DNA from: Beijerinckiaceae bacterium
GTDB taxonomy: Bacteria; Pseudomonadota; Alphaproteobacteria; Rhizobiales; Beijerinckiaceae
DNA: 36,119 nt
Assembly: GCA_947498445.1 (NCBI GenBank)
Contig: CANMLK010000012.1
Coordinates: 1-36,119 of the forward strand
Reading direction: 5' to 3'
Part shown: positions 25,981 to 34,470 of the stretch, piece after piece
How the letters are laid out: the number at the start of each line of letters is the position of its first letter
Numbering within the stretch: the stretch's first letter is position 1
The notes under the pieces: generated by a model
What the model saw: only the letters and a program-made list of their open reading frames with translations
Told to the model about the DNA's origin: nothing
Databases searched by the model: none
Made by a program: the position numbers and the translations under genes

Positions 25981-26038
25981 GTCCGACCGAAACTTCGGCG
26001 GCTGAAAACGCTTCGCGCAGCAGAGGGACGCCAGATAA

Positions 26039-27091
26039 ATGTGCCAGCTAAAGTTGACGTCTGTCACCCGCACTCGTCTAACCCGCTTAAGCGCGGCAAT
26101 GTCGGTAGTGCTCGCACTAACTTATACGGGCGGCGCCATGGCCGACGACTTTTACAAAGGCAAGATGCTGTCCATCGTCGTTGGCGCAACCCCCGGGGGC
26201 GCTTTCGACGTGATCTCACGATCAATGTCACGCTTCATCGGTAAATACTTGCCCGGTCGTCCAAACGTTGTCGTTCAGAACATGCCCGGCGCGGGAAGCC
26301 TGACGTCGCTCACCTATATCGAGTCAGTGGCGCCCACAGATGGCACAGTCATCGGCACGTTTCTGCCCGGGATCATAACCCAATCGGTTGTGGCGCCGGA
26401 AAGGATCCGGGCCAATTTATCCAACATCTCCTGGGTTGGCGTCGTTAGCGCGGATTACTCACGCGTTTGCTACGGCTTTGGTCCCAATGGCGTGAAGAGC
26501 TGGGATGATCTGATGGCCAGGCAAAAGGATCAGCCCTTCATTATGGGAACGACCGGTACTGGCGCCAGCAATTACATAAACGGGTCGTCGCTGCGGGAAG
26601 TATTTGGCGCAAATGTGCGTATTATATTGGGCTTTCCCGGTAGCTCGGAACTTCGACTCGCTGTTGAGCGTGGGGAACTCGAAGGCGATTGCGGGGGCAT
26701 GGCCAGCATTCCTCCCAACTGGATTCAAGGCGGGCGCGCGCACGTTTTCGTACGATTCGGTGAAAAGCTGATGCCAGGCATTCCGCCCAGCGCTATTTAT
26801 GTTGGCGATCTCGCAAAGACCGAGGATGAACGTCAACTTCTGGATCTTCTGTATTCGGCAGATAAGCTTGGACGCCCCTATGTGGCGCCGGGACGTGTTG
26901 CGCCCGAGCGTCTGAACCTTTTGCGCGTTGGCTTCAACGACACCATGCGCGACGCCGGATTCATTGCCGAAATGGAGAAGCTGCAGGAGACGATATACCC
27001 ACTGACCGGCCAGGAGGCAGAATCGGTCATCGCGAAGATGAGGAATGCGCGGCCCGAAATTGTGAAAAAGGCTCGGCAAATTTACGAATAA
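26039..27091 (+). CDS. TctC-type periplasmic solute-binding protein
   Basis: This is a 350-residue receptor. The leader is long (about 35 residues: basic N-region, then MSVVLALTYTGGAMA) and is followed by DDFYKGKMLSIVVG, PGGAFDVISRSMSRFIGKYLPG and QNMPGAGS. The conserved cysteines are C144 (SRVCYGFG, where the usual WHT is lost) and C218 (GELEGDCGG). The start at 26039 has only a moderate purine site (GAGGGA about 12 bases upstream); an internal ATG at 26099 would cut the basic N-region. It follows the NMT1-like gene by 58 bases. Its last 10 bases overlap the end of the convergent LysR gene. Confidence 0.88.
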   Translation: MCQLKLTSVTRTRLTRLSAAMSVVLALTYTGGAMADDFYKGKMLSIVVGATPGGAFDVISRSMSRFIGKYLPGRPNVVVQNMPGAGSLTSLTYIESVAPTDGTVIGTFLPGIITQSVVAPERIRANLSNISWVGVVSADYSRVCYGFGPNGVKSWDDLMARQKDQPFIMGTTGTGASNYINGSSLREVFGANVRIILGFPGSSELRLAVERGELEGDCGGMASIPPNWIQGGRAHVFVRFGEKLMPGIPPSAIYVGDLAKTEDERQLLDLLYSADKLGRPYVAPGRVAPERLNLLRVGFNDTMRDAGFIAEMEKLQETIYPLTGQEAESVIAKMRNARPEIVKKARQIYE

Positions 27092-28020
27092 GGGCGCGAC
27101 GTGTTGCGCTCCGCCCAGGCTGCTTTCTTGAAGCGCTCGGAGAGATACTTGAGAAACAATTGGAGGATTTTTGGCTGTTTGCGAGCCTGTGGGTAGAACG
27201 CGCAAATAGTTTGTTGTTGCACGTCGTACCCGGTGAGTATCGGGATAAGGCGACGCGCCTGGATATCCTCGGTCACACAGAATTTCGGCAGCAATGCTAT
27301 TCCAGCCTCATCCATAACCATATACCGCATCGTAATTGCATTGCTCGGCGAAACGACGCCAGACACTTTCACTGATTCTGTCCCGTCCGGGCCGTGGAAT
27401 CGCCAAATACCCCGCCCATAGGGTCGCGATGTAATCAGGCACGAGTGGTGCGCCAGGTGTGCGGGCTTCTGAGGCACTCCCGCCTTGCGAAGATATGAAG
27501 GCGATGCACAAACGACCCACCTCATGACGCCTAGTTTTCGCACAAGTAGCGTCGATGTTTTGGGGCGGGTGAACCGAATGAGCACATCCGCGCTATATTT
27601 GCGTGGGTCAAAGGTGTCATGCCAATTGTCGCCAACAATCAGCGTCACCTGAATCTCCGGATACTCGATCATGAAGGACGTAACAGCTTTGCCCATCTCC
27701 ATGATGCCAAATGACATTGGCGCGACAACGGTAAGGCGACCCGCCGGCTCGTCGCTTGACTGCGTAATCGAGCGCTCTTCCTCTTGAATTTCGTCCATGA
27801 TGCGCTTGCAGAATTCAAGGTAGCGGTGGCCTGTCTCGGTAAGCGATAGCTGGCGTGTTGTCCGGTTGACGAACCGCACACCAAGGCGCGTTTCCAGACT
27901 CTTGAGACGGCGGGAAACAAGGCTTGGTGAAATGCCCAGTTCCATTGCCGCACGACTCACGCTGGCGGTCTGTGCGACACGAACAAACGCTTCCATTTCG
28001 ACAAGACGATTTGAGCTCAC
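27082..28020 (-). CDS. LysR-family transcriptional regulator
   Basis: This 312-residue DNA-binding regulator is the only transcription factor in the window. The winged helix-turn-helix is at about residues 12-68 (FVRVAQTASVSRAAMELG, ISPSLVSRRLKSLE, RLGVRFVNRTTR). The effector-binding domain follows from about 95 (GRLTVVAPMSFG). I chose the GTG at 28020, preceded by AAGGA, because it gives the usual LysR length. The open frame extends upstream to 28365, but that part has no family resemblance. An internal ATG at 27996 would cut close to the HTH. It is divergent from the crotonase/ligase/TctC cluster, its most likely target, and ends by overlapping the TctC gene at 26039-27091 by 10 bases. Confidence 0.9.
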   Translation of the reverse strand: MSSNRLVEMEAFVRVAQTASVSRAAMELGISPSLVSRRLKSLETRLGVRFVNRTTRQLSLTETGHRYLEFCKRIMDEIQEEERSITQSSDEPAGRLTVVAPMSFGIMEMGKAVTSFMIEYPEIQVTLIVGDNWHDTFDPRKYSADVLIRFTRPKTSTLLVRKLGVMRWVVCASPSYLRKAGVPQKPAHLAHHSCLITSRPYGRGIWRFHGPDGTESVKVSGVVSPSNAITMRYMVMDEAGIALLPKFCVTEDIQARRLIPILTGYDVQQQTICAFYPQARKQPKILQLFLKYLSERFKKAAWAERNTSRPYS

Positions 28021-28617
28021 GAAATTGATTTCCTTTAGCCCGATGCCTGACCTGAGATGACGGGCAATGTTTTCAGCGACGTTACTCGACAAATCAAGAA
28101 CAGCCTTTAGGAGCAGATTATGCTCGAAACACCAGGCTCTGTCACGTCGCGGGGCTTTGCGAATAAGGCCACGGCTCCATAGCTCACCGGGATGACAAAG
28201 ATCAGCTACACTGGCCCGGGCGTGATCGCGCGGCAAGACAAGGGATTCAGCTATATTGCGGAAGACTTTTTGAGCGAGATCAGATCCTTCGGCGTCATCC
28301 GTTTGTCCGCTCTCGTGCGCCTTCTGGAGGGTAACGGCATCGCTAAGCGCGCCGCCCGGACGCAAAAGGAGCAGCTCCTGGGGGGTGCTACTTCACCACA
28401 CTTCGGGAGTTGGATCAGACGCTCGCGGAGTACGCGACCCTACACAACACGTTGCTGCGGGAGCGGTGTGGATACAAAGCTACGGATCATATCAGGGCTG
28501 ATTAGATGGGCCTTGCATCCGAAGCCGCTACAGAGTTTAATTTAGCCGCCTTCAAGGCGAAACGGGCTGTCTAATGAGCATGACCCGGTACATTCAATAC
28601 TCTTGGGAGGATGCGGC
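28021..28617. other. divergent region between LysR and crotonase genes
   Basis: This stretch of about 600 bases has no intact gene. An antisense frame (28192-28545) and the upstream extension of the LysR frame both lack recognisable domains. A possible transposase relic lies at 28388-28504 (listed separately). The part next to 28618 should hold the promoter of the crotonase cluster and LysR binding sites, but I could not define the boxes. Confidence 0.4.
28388..28504 (+). mobile_element. possible integrase/transposase C-terminal relic
   Basis: The frame from 28388 reads YFTTLRELDQTLAEYATLHN, continues with LLRERCGYKATDHIRAD and stops at TAG. The pattern of LxxTLxxYxxLxN followed by a GYK-type turn resembles the C-terminal end of DDE transposases of the IS481/IS3 type. 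No upstream part remains: the frame is closed by a stop shortly before. The family call is tentative. Confidence 0.3.
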
Positions 28618-29439
28618 GTGGCCAATCCGGAAGATCAGATCGTCATAACCGAAGTTGATGAAGGCACCGGCGTGGCCAGAATCCTGATGAACAGGCCAAA
28701 AAAGAAGAATGCTCTCAGTCGGAAGTTGATGTTCACCATAGTCGACGAGATCAAGGCGATACGCGACAATGACAAAATCAACGTCATCGTTCTTGATAGC
28801 GCTGGCGATACGTTTTGTGCAGGACAAGATCTCCAGGACCTGCGGAACGACTGGAGCAGCAAGAATCGTGCGCGGTGGGGAGATTACACAGGATCCACGC
28901 TCAGCATCGCGTTGCTGCTGAGAGGCGCGCGGCAAATCACTATTGCATCCGTTCGTGGATATTGTCTTGGCGGCGGCATCGTACTTATGAACGCCTGCGA
29001 TATGGCGTTTGCGGCCAGCGACGCGCAGATCGGGATGCCGGAAATCATCCGTGGCAGCTATGGGCGCTCGGCAACCCCGACGCTTTACCATTCGGGAATT
29101 CCAACAAAGTTAGCTTTCTATATACAGGTCAGCGGTCGCAATCTTTCGGGGACGGAAGCTGCGCGGATAGGTCTTGTCACCGGCGCTATGCCTAAAGAGG
29201 ATCTGCAAGCCTACGTGGCGCAGCTCGCAGCAGAGGTGGCGTCCCGAAATCCCGTGGCGCTGGAGCATGCGAAGATCGCAGCGTACACCGAGATGGATCT
29301 TCCATTCGAGGCGGCGTTGAAGGTCGATGAGGCGCTCGCTCATCGAATGCGCGTTTACACCAACCCGCTGGGTGATGTTGAGGGTTATCTTGCTTCCCAA
29401 AAGGGCGGCGGTAACCTAGGTTACAAGGCGCCCAAGTAG
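28618..29439 (+). CDS. enoyl-CoA hydratase/isomerase (crotonase) family protein
   Basis: This 273-residue crotonase-fold protein acts on acyl-CoA thioesters. The oxyanion-hole segments are CAGQDL (residues 67-72) and RGYCLGGGIV (113-122). The catalytic Glu of the second site is kept as E142 in GMPEIIRG. The first Glu of true hydratases (the E in GGGCEL) is replaced (GGGIVL), so this is more likely an isomerase, hydrolase or lyase-type member than a classical hydratase. GGGAGG precedes the GTG at 28618 at good spacing; a TTG at 28603 lies within that site. It starts a cluster with an acyl-CoA ligase (58 bases downstream) and a TctC gene, divergent from the LysR gene. Confidence 0.88.
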   Translation: MANPEDQIVITEVDEGTGVARILMNRPKKKNALSRKLMFTIVDEIKAIRDNDKINVIVLDSAGDTFCAGQDLQDLRNDWSSKNRARWGDYTGSTLSIALLLRGARQITIASVRGYCLGGGIVLMNACDMAFAASDAQIGMPEIIRGSYGRSATPTLYHSGIPTKLAFYIQVSGRNLSGTEAARIGLVTGAMPKEDLQAYVAQLAAEVASRNPVALEHAKIAAYTEMDLPFEAALKVDEALAHRMRVYTNPLGDVEGYLASQKGGGNLGYKAPK

Positions 29440-29497
29440 TTGTCATCGGGCGTTACGGACAAAATTGTGATGTCATCAAACCGCGGGTGAAGAAGAT

Positions 29498-31021
29498 ATG
29501 GATCGCGGGTACGCCACGGTAGGACGATCGTTAAGGATCAGCGCTGCGAATTATCCCGGCAAGACGGCTATCATGGAAGTTGGGCGAGGCCGGCTGACCT
29601 ATTTGGAGCTGAACGCCACGGTGAATCGTCTCGCGCATTACCTTATGTCGAAAGGCGTCGCTAAGGGTGACAACGTCGGGATCGTGATGCTCAACTCGAT
29701 AGAGCACATAGCCTTGCTCTATTCTCTGGCCAAGATTGGAGCCGTCTCAGTTGCGATAGATCCGCACTGGACGGCTCATGAAGTCGCCCGAGTCGTCAAG
29801 CATTTTGACTGCAATCTTCTGTGCGTCGATGTGCACCTGCTGGATAAACTTAATGATGTTGAGGCCTCAACAACTCCTAAGGGACGCATTCTTTTCGATG
29901 GCAAGGCGCCATTCCTCGACAGCTTGGGCGCAGACATACTAGCGCAAAGCGACGTCGAACCTGATGTGCGCGTCCTTGACCACGACGTGTTCACATTGGT
30001 TTTGACATCCGGAACAACCGGCATGCCAAAGGGCTGCATGCGGACGCACCGGAACGTCGAAATGGGTTGCCTTAAAGACGCGTTGGGAAAAAACCTCATC
30101 AACACCAGTCAGGAGTTGATCGTCGCGCCAATATACTACGGAACAGCTCGAGGGAGCGTGCTTGGCCAGATTTATGTCGGCGGCACGATCCATGTCATGG
30201 CTCGGTTCGAGGAAAACGAGGTGGTCCAGCATATCAAGGAGCACCAGATCACGGATATCTCCCTGGCTCCCACGATGATCCACCGCATCCTCAAACTGGA
30301 AGGGTTGCAGCGCGACGATTTCGCCTCGATCAGATCTCTGAGAAAGGTGGGCTCGCCTTTCACCAAGAAAATGGTCGAGGAAATTAGATCGCGCATCACA
30401 ACCAACATCTTTCAGGGGTTTGCATCCACCGAGTCTGGCGGCGTCACGATGCTGAAGCCGGAAGATCAGCTCAAGAAACCGGGATCATCCGGCCATCCGC
30501 GGTGGGGTGTCGAACTCCAGATCGTCGGTCCGGACGACAAGGCGTTACCACGCGGCGAGACGGGCGAAATCCGCGTCAGCGGCGCAAATGTCTGCGAGGG
30601 CTATTACAAGAACCGCGAAGAGCAGGACAAGGTCTTCCGGAATGGCTGGTACTATACCGGAGATCTCGGCTGGATCGATCATGACAATTACCTCTACGTG
30701 GTCGGTCGCGCCAAGAACATGATCAAGACCGGTAGCATCAACGTAGCTCCGGCGGAGATCGAGGGCGCGATTCTCGAGATGCCCGATGTGGATGATTGCG
30801 CCGTGTTCGGCCTACCCGATGAAGAATGGGGCGAGGCCATAAAAGCGACTATCGTTCTGAAGGGCGCCGCTTCTCTTTCTGCGGCGGACATCCAGGCGCA
30901 TTGCAGGAAGTCTCTCGCAGGGTACAAGATTCCCAAGAGCGTCGTTTTTGTAGACTCTATTACACGCAATCCCACGGGCAAGGTGTCGACGGAGTTTATC
31001 GCCTTGCATCGCAAGATCTAG
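29498..31021 (+). CDS. AMP-forming acyl-CoA synthetase
   Basis: This 507-residue adenylating enzyme activates a carboxylic acid to its CoA thioester with ATP. The phosphate-binding loop TSGTTGMPKG is at residues 170-179. FQGFASTESGG is the A5 motif, YYTGDLGWIDHDNYLYVVGR the A7-A8 segment, and NPTGK near the end carries the catalytic Lys495. The length is normal. An AAGAAG stretch precedes the ATG. It stands between the crotonase and a TctC gene; the acid bound by that TctC protein is a natural candidate substrate, but this is inference. The enzyme resembles long/medium-chain or aromatic acid ligases; the acid pocket cannot be assigned by eye. Confidence 0.93.
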   Translation: MDRGYATVGRSLRISAANYPGKTAIMEVGRGRLTYLELNATVNRLAHYLMSKGVAKGDNVGIVMLNSIEHIALLYSLAKIGAVSVAIDPHWTAHEVARVVKHFDCNLLCVDVHLLDKLNDVEASTTPKGRILFDGKAPFLDSLGADILAQSDVEPDVRVLDHDVFTLVLTSGTTGMPKGCMRTHRNVEMGCLKDALGKNLINTSQELIVAPIYYGTARGSVLGQIYVGGTIHVMARFEENEVVQHIKEHQITDISLAPTMIHRILKLEGLQRDDFASIRSLRKVGSPFTKKMVEEIRSRITTNIFQGFASTESGGVTMLKPEDQLKKPGSSGHPRWGVELQIVGPDDKALPRGETGEIRVSGANVCEGYYKNREEQDKVFRNGWYYTGDLGWIDHDNYLYVVGRAKNMIKTGSINVAPAEIEGAILEMPDVDDCAVFGLPDEEWGEAIKATIVLKGAASLSAADIQAHCRKSLAGYKIPKSVVFVDSITRNPTGKVSTEFIALHRKI

Positions 31022-31059
31022 GCTGGAGTATCGCCAGCTTATCGAACGCGGAGGCAACA

Positions 31060-32085
31060 ATGGTATGTCTTAGGACTGTTGTGATAGTAGCCGGCATTAG
31101 CGCTACGCTATCGGGTGGCGTGGCGGCGGATGAAGATCACAAGGCATTTTATTCCGACAAGACACTTCAGATGATCATCCGGTCCGAGGCAGGTTCCGGA
31201 TACGATCAATACGCGCGAACATTCGCGCGGCACGTCACGAAGTACATCCCGGGCGCTTCCGGCATGATCAATCGTAACATGCCCGGCGGCGGCGGCATCA
31301 CTTCCGTGAATCACGTGTATGCTGTCGCGCCGAATGATGGCACCGTGATTACGATTGTTAGCCAGGGCCTACCTGCGGCGCAGGCGCTTGGCGAAGCGAA
31401 AGGCCTGCGCGCCGACATGACAAAGATGCACTGGCTCGGCTCGCTCATCTCATCTAATCAGCTGACGATTACCCGCCGAGAGTCCGAGACGAACTCCTAC
31501 GAGATGGCGCGCAAGAGGGAAACGATTATCGGCACGGTCGGCATCGGTTCGATCTCCGCGCAGATCCCGGTCCTGCTCAATAAGTTCACAGGCACCAGGT
31601 TTCGGCTTGTGACCGGATACAAGGGCACGGAAGACCTGGCCATCGCCATGGAAAGAGGCGAGATTGACGGCTTCGCTGCGATGAACATGGCGACGCTGAA
31701 CTCCGTTTTCTCCCGTTACATCAAAGAGAACAGTATCAACATCATCGTGCAAATGGGGGCAAGCAAGGATCCGCGGTTGCCCGGCGTGCCGCTGATGCAC
31801 GAGATTGCGCAATCGGAAGAAGGTCGCAGGGTCATCGAGTTTTTCTCCCTCGGCGTCGCCGTCGGGAGGCCCCTGGCCGTGGGGCCGAACGTTCCTGCAG
31901 GACGTGTCGCCTTGCTGCGCGAGGCCTTTGCGCGCACCGTGACCGATCCCGAGTTCCTTGCGGAAGCCGCCAAACGCAATCTCGATATACAGCCAACCGG
32001 CTGGCAGGACCTGACGAACATCGTCGACAAGATTGTCAACGAATCGAAGGAAACGCTGGATCTCGCTCGCGCCGCATTCCAGTGA
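31060..32085 (+). CDS. TctC-type periplasmic solute-binding protein
   Basis: This is a 341-residue receptor. The signal peptide ends GGVAADED (residues 19-26). Mature motifs are AFYSDKTLQMIIRSEAGSGYD, QYARTFARHVTKYIPG, NRNMPGGGG and VAPNDG. The cysteine positions read SNQLTITRR and GEIDGFAAMNM, so both cysteines are absent. The ATG at 31060 follows GCGGAGG; the longer open frame upstream overlaps the ligase gene in another frame and is not used. It lies 38 bases past the ligase stop and is surely in the same transcript. A stem-loop follows its stop. Confidence 0.9.
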   Translation: MVCLRTVVIVAGISATLSGGVAADEDHKAFYSDKTLQMIIRSEAGSGYDQYARTFARHVTKYIPGASGMINRNMPGGGGITSVNHVYAVAPNDGTVITIVSQGLPAAQALGEAKGLRADMTKMHWLGSLISSNQLTITRRESETNSYEMARKRETIIGTVGIGSISAQIPVLLNKFTGTRFRLVTGYKGTEDLAIAMERGEIDGFAAMNMATLNSVFSRYIKENSINIIVQMGASKDPRLPGVPLMHEIAQSEEGRRVIEFFSLGVAVGRPLAVGPNVPAGRVALLREAFARTVTDPEFLAEAAKRNLDIQPTGWQDLTNIVDKIVNESKETLDLARAAFQ

Positions 32086-32098
32086 GAGACGTCAGCGA

Positions 32099-32137
32099 AC
32101 GCACCCGCCTTTGCGCTGGCGGAAAAGGCAGGTGCGT
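32099..32137. terminator. stem-loop between convergent genes
   Basis: ACGCACCCGCCTTT (32099-32112) pairs with AAAGGCAGGTGCGT (32124-32137) with a single mismatch (C against A) around an 11-base loop. It lies between the converging TctC gene (stop 32085) and acyl-CoA dehydrogenase gene (stop 32179), the place for a two-way terminator. There is no strong T run after the stem on either strand, so termination may be weak or it may serve as an mRNA 3' end block. Confidence 0.55.
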
Positions 32138-32178
32138 CCAGGAATCAGGCGGCGGTTCTCATATAGAACGCCGTCTTT

Positions 32179-33333
32179 TCAGCGGTAGTCCCTGAACAGC
32201 TGGCGGGCCAGAACCATGCGCATGATTTCTGTGGTGCCTTCACCGATGAGATGGCTTCGCTGATCGCGCCACATGCGCTCGATCGGAAGATCGGTCATGA
32301 GGCCGGCCCCACCGTGCACCTGCAGGCATCGGTCCGCCGCGCGGTAAGCCATTTCGGTGCAGAACAGCTTCGTCATATACGCCTCGGTCCGGACATCCGC
32401 GCCGCGATCAGCGTTGGCGGCCGCGTGGTAAACCATCAGGCGGGCCATGTGAAGATCGACATAGGTGTCGACCAGCATCCACTGGATCGACTGACGCTCG
32501 GAGATAGGTTTGCCGAACGTGACGCGTTGCTGTGCGTAACTGGATGCAAGCTCGAGGCATCTTTCCGTTACTCCGATGGCGCGGGCGCCCTGGCGTATGC
32601 GGGCCCTTCCGAGCGATTGCTGGCCGATAGCGAACCCTTTCCCTTCCTCAAGGATGATGTGGTGAGCGGGAATTCGCACGTCGTCGAAGACGATCTTGTA
32701 AAGCACCTCACCCGTGACGACCTTGTATGTCGTCGGGCGGCTGACGCCTGGCGTGTCGAAGTCGACGATGAATGCCGAGATGCCGCCGTGCGATCCTTTC
32801 GCCCGGTCTGTTGCGGCGAGCACGATCATGAAGTCAGCGCCGCCGGCGTTGATGTAGTGCTTCACGCCATTGATGACGTAGTGATCACCATCCCTCACGG
32901 CAACGGTTCGCATGGCGCCGGGATCCGAACCGGCGTCGGGTTCCGTCTGTGCGAATGAGGCCTTCTTCTCTCCCTTCAGCACCGGAAACAGATAGCGCTC
33001 CTTCATCTCGGCGCTCAGATTGTACAAGGCGGGACGCACTTCCGGGCCCGTAATCCGGCCGCCGCGTGGTGGCAATGCGATCGTTCTCGCCATTTCCTCG
33101 ACGACGACCATTTCCGCAAGCATGCCCATGCCGAGGCCGCCGTACTCCACTGGCACGTCGATCTGCCAGAGGCCGAGCTCCTTGGTCTTGTCCTCGAAAC
33201 GCTTCCGGTATTCGGGCTTGAGCTTCATGTCGGGGGTAAGGGTGTTCATCTCGACCGGGATCAGTTCCGTATCGACGAACTTCCGCACCATCTGCTTGAG
33301 CATCTTGAGTTCGTCGCTGAGATCGTATTCCAT
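32179..33333 (-). CDS. acyl-CoA dehydrogenase
   Basis: This 384-residue FAD enzyme oxidises acyl-CoA to enoyl-CoA, passing electrons to electron-transfer flavoprotein. FAQTEPDAGSD (residues 127-137) is the flavin/substrate signature. RVTFGKPISERQSIQ (270-284) and LQVHGGAGL (337-345) are family motifs. The base glutamate is E365 in IGEGTTEIMR, at the position used by medium- and short-chain enzymes. AGGAG is seven bases before the ATG. It follows a TctC gene by 120 bases on the minus strand, so the two are probably cotranscribed. Together with the crotonase, ligase and CoA-transferase it gives a beta-oxidation-like set for a carboxylate that is not identified. Confidence 0.93.
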   Translation of the reverse strand: MEYDLSDELKMLKQMVRKFVDTELIPVEMNTLTPDMKLKPEYRKRFEDKTKELGLWQIDVPVEYGGLGMGMLAEMVVVEEMARTIALPPRGGRITGPEVRPALYNLSAEMKERYLFPVLKGEKKASFAQTEPDAGSDPGAMRTVAVRDGDHYVINGVKHYINAGGADFMIVLAATDRAKGSHGGISAFIVDFDTPGVSRPTTYKVVTGEVLYKIVFDDVRIPAHHIILEEGKGFAIGQQSLGRARIRQGARAIGVTERCLELASSYAQQRVTFGKPISERQSIQWMLVDTYVDLHMARLMVYHAAANADRGADVRTEAYMTKLFCTEMAYRAADRCLQVHGGAGLMTDLPIERMWRDQRSHLIGEGTTEIMRMVLARQLFRDYR

Positions 33334-33453
33334 TATGACTCCTCTTAGCGCCCGCTATCACGGGCCATGGGATGTTTGGCTGGGCGACTTCGTGTTGCAG
33401 TCTAGATCGTCTGCCCTTTTCGGATCAAGGTCACAAGTTGCACGCGGCACGCG

Positions 33454-34470
33454 CTATTTCGCCCGCCTGAGAGCTTCGACATGCTCTATGATCGCGCGGG
33501 GAGTCTTGTAGAGTTGTTCGACTATCTCTTGAACCCTGGCGCCTGAAATCGCGTCTATCTCCTGATTGGACTTCTTCGCTTCGTCGAGGAAAATTGGATC
33601 CAACATGGTATCGTCGAACGCTTTGCGCAATGCGGCGACGCGATCTTCGGGAACGTGCGGCGGCGCCAAAAATGGCCTGCCCATCTCCTGGGTCGCATAG
33701 AGATATTCCAGCGCGGCGAGGCTCTTCCCATCGGACACGAGATCGAGGATGTTTGGAACATCAGAAAGTTCGGGATGCTTCTGCATCGCCATCTGAACCA
33801 CGATCCTGATCTTCTTCTGCGCCAGCCAGTCCGGCCGGGAGGCTTTAAGGCCGCCCCAACTCATTCCGCATCGCGCTTCCGTCTCGCCGCGCTCCATTGC
33901 CAGGAACATCTCGGCGCCGCCGTATCCACTGACGATCTTGAACTTCGTGCCAAGGAAAGCGTTGAGGAGAACGGGCGCAAGCGCGCTGTTTCCAGCATCC
34001 CCCGCGGCCCCGACGATGACTTCCATTCGTCTGGCGTCCTCGATCGTTCTGGCCTTCGCCGTGTGCCAGAACATGCATACGTCTGTTACTTTCAGCACGG
34101 AGCCTAGCCAGTTGAGCGCCCGGCCGTCGAACTTCGCGGACCCGGGGTTCACCAGGGGCTCAACCGCAATCCGTTCGAACACAGCGCCGATCATCGATCC
34201 GTCGCGCGGCGCAGTATTGGCCAGAACGTTGGTAGCGATGAGCGAGGAAGCACCCGGCATGTTGCTGATGGCGACATTCGGCTGGCCGGGGATGTGCCTC
34301 CCGATATGGCGACCAACCAGTCGAGCGTAGATGTCGTAGGCGGCTCCGCTCGGATAGCCTACCACCAGCGTCACATTTCGCCCGGCGTAGAACGAACTTG
34401 GACTCTGTGCGCTCGCACTGATGGTCGGGAAAACAAATAGCAGGGAGCTCAGAACGAACCTGTACGGCAT
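33454..34470 (-). CDS. TctC-type periplasmic solute-binding protein
   Basis: This is a 338-residue receptor. The signal peptide ends TISASAQ (residues 16-22). It is followed by SFYAGRNVTLVVGYPSGAAYD, IYARLVGRHIGRHIPG, SNMPGASS and TAPRDG. The cysteine pair is present as C132 (VTDVCMFWHT) and C201 (GETEARCGMSW). GGGAGG sits five bases before the ATG. It lies upstream of the acyl-CoA dehydrogenase on the same strand and is divergent from the right-hand monooxygenase gene. It closely resembles the protein at 11621-12634 in motif wording, suggesting a shared duplication history. Confidence 0.92.
   Translation of the reverse strand: MPYRFVLSSLLFVFPTISASAQSPSSFYAGRNVTLVVGYPSGAAYDIYARLVGRHIGRHIPGQPNVAISNMPGASSLIATNVLANTAPRDGSMIGAVFERIAVEPLVNPGSAKFDGRALNWLGSVLKVTDVCMFWHTAKARTIEDARRMEVIVGAAGDAGNSALAPVLLNAFLGTKFKIVSGYGGAEMFLAMERGETEARCGMSWGGLKASRPDWLAQKKIRIVVQMAMQKHPELSDVPNILDLVSDGKSLAALEYLYATQEMGRPFLAPPHVPEDRVAALRKAFDDTMLDPIFLDEAKKSNQEIDAISGARVQEIVEQLYKTPRAIIEHVEALRRAK

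Noticed and set aside
28021-28365. N-terminal extension of the LysR frame by about 115 residues
   Set aside because: LysR proteins start just before the HTH; the extension has no domain, and the GTG at 28020 has a ribosome site.
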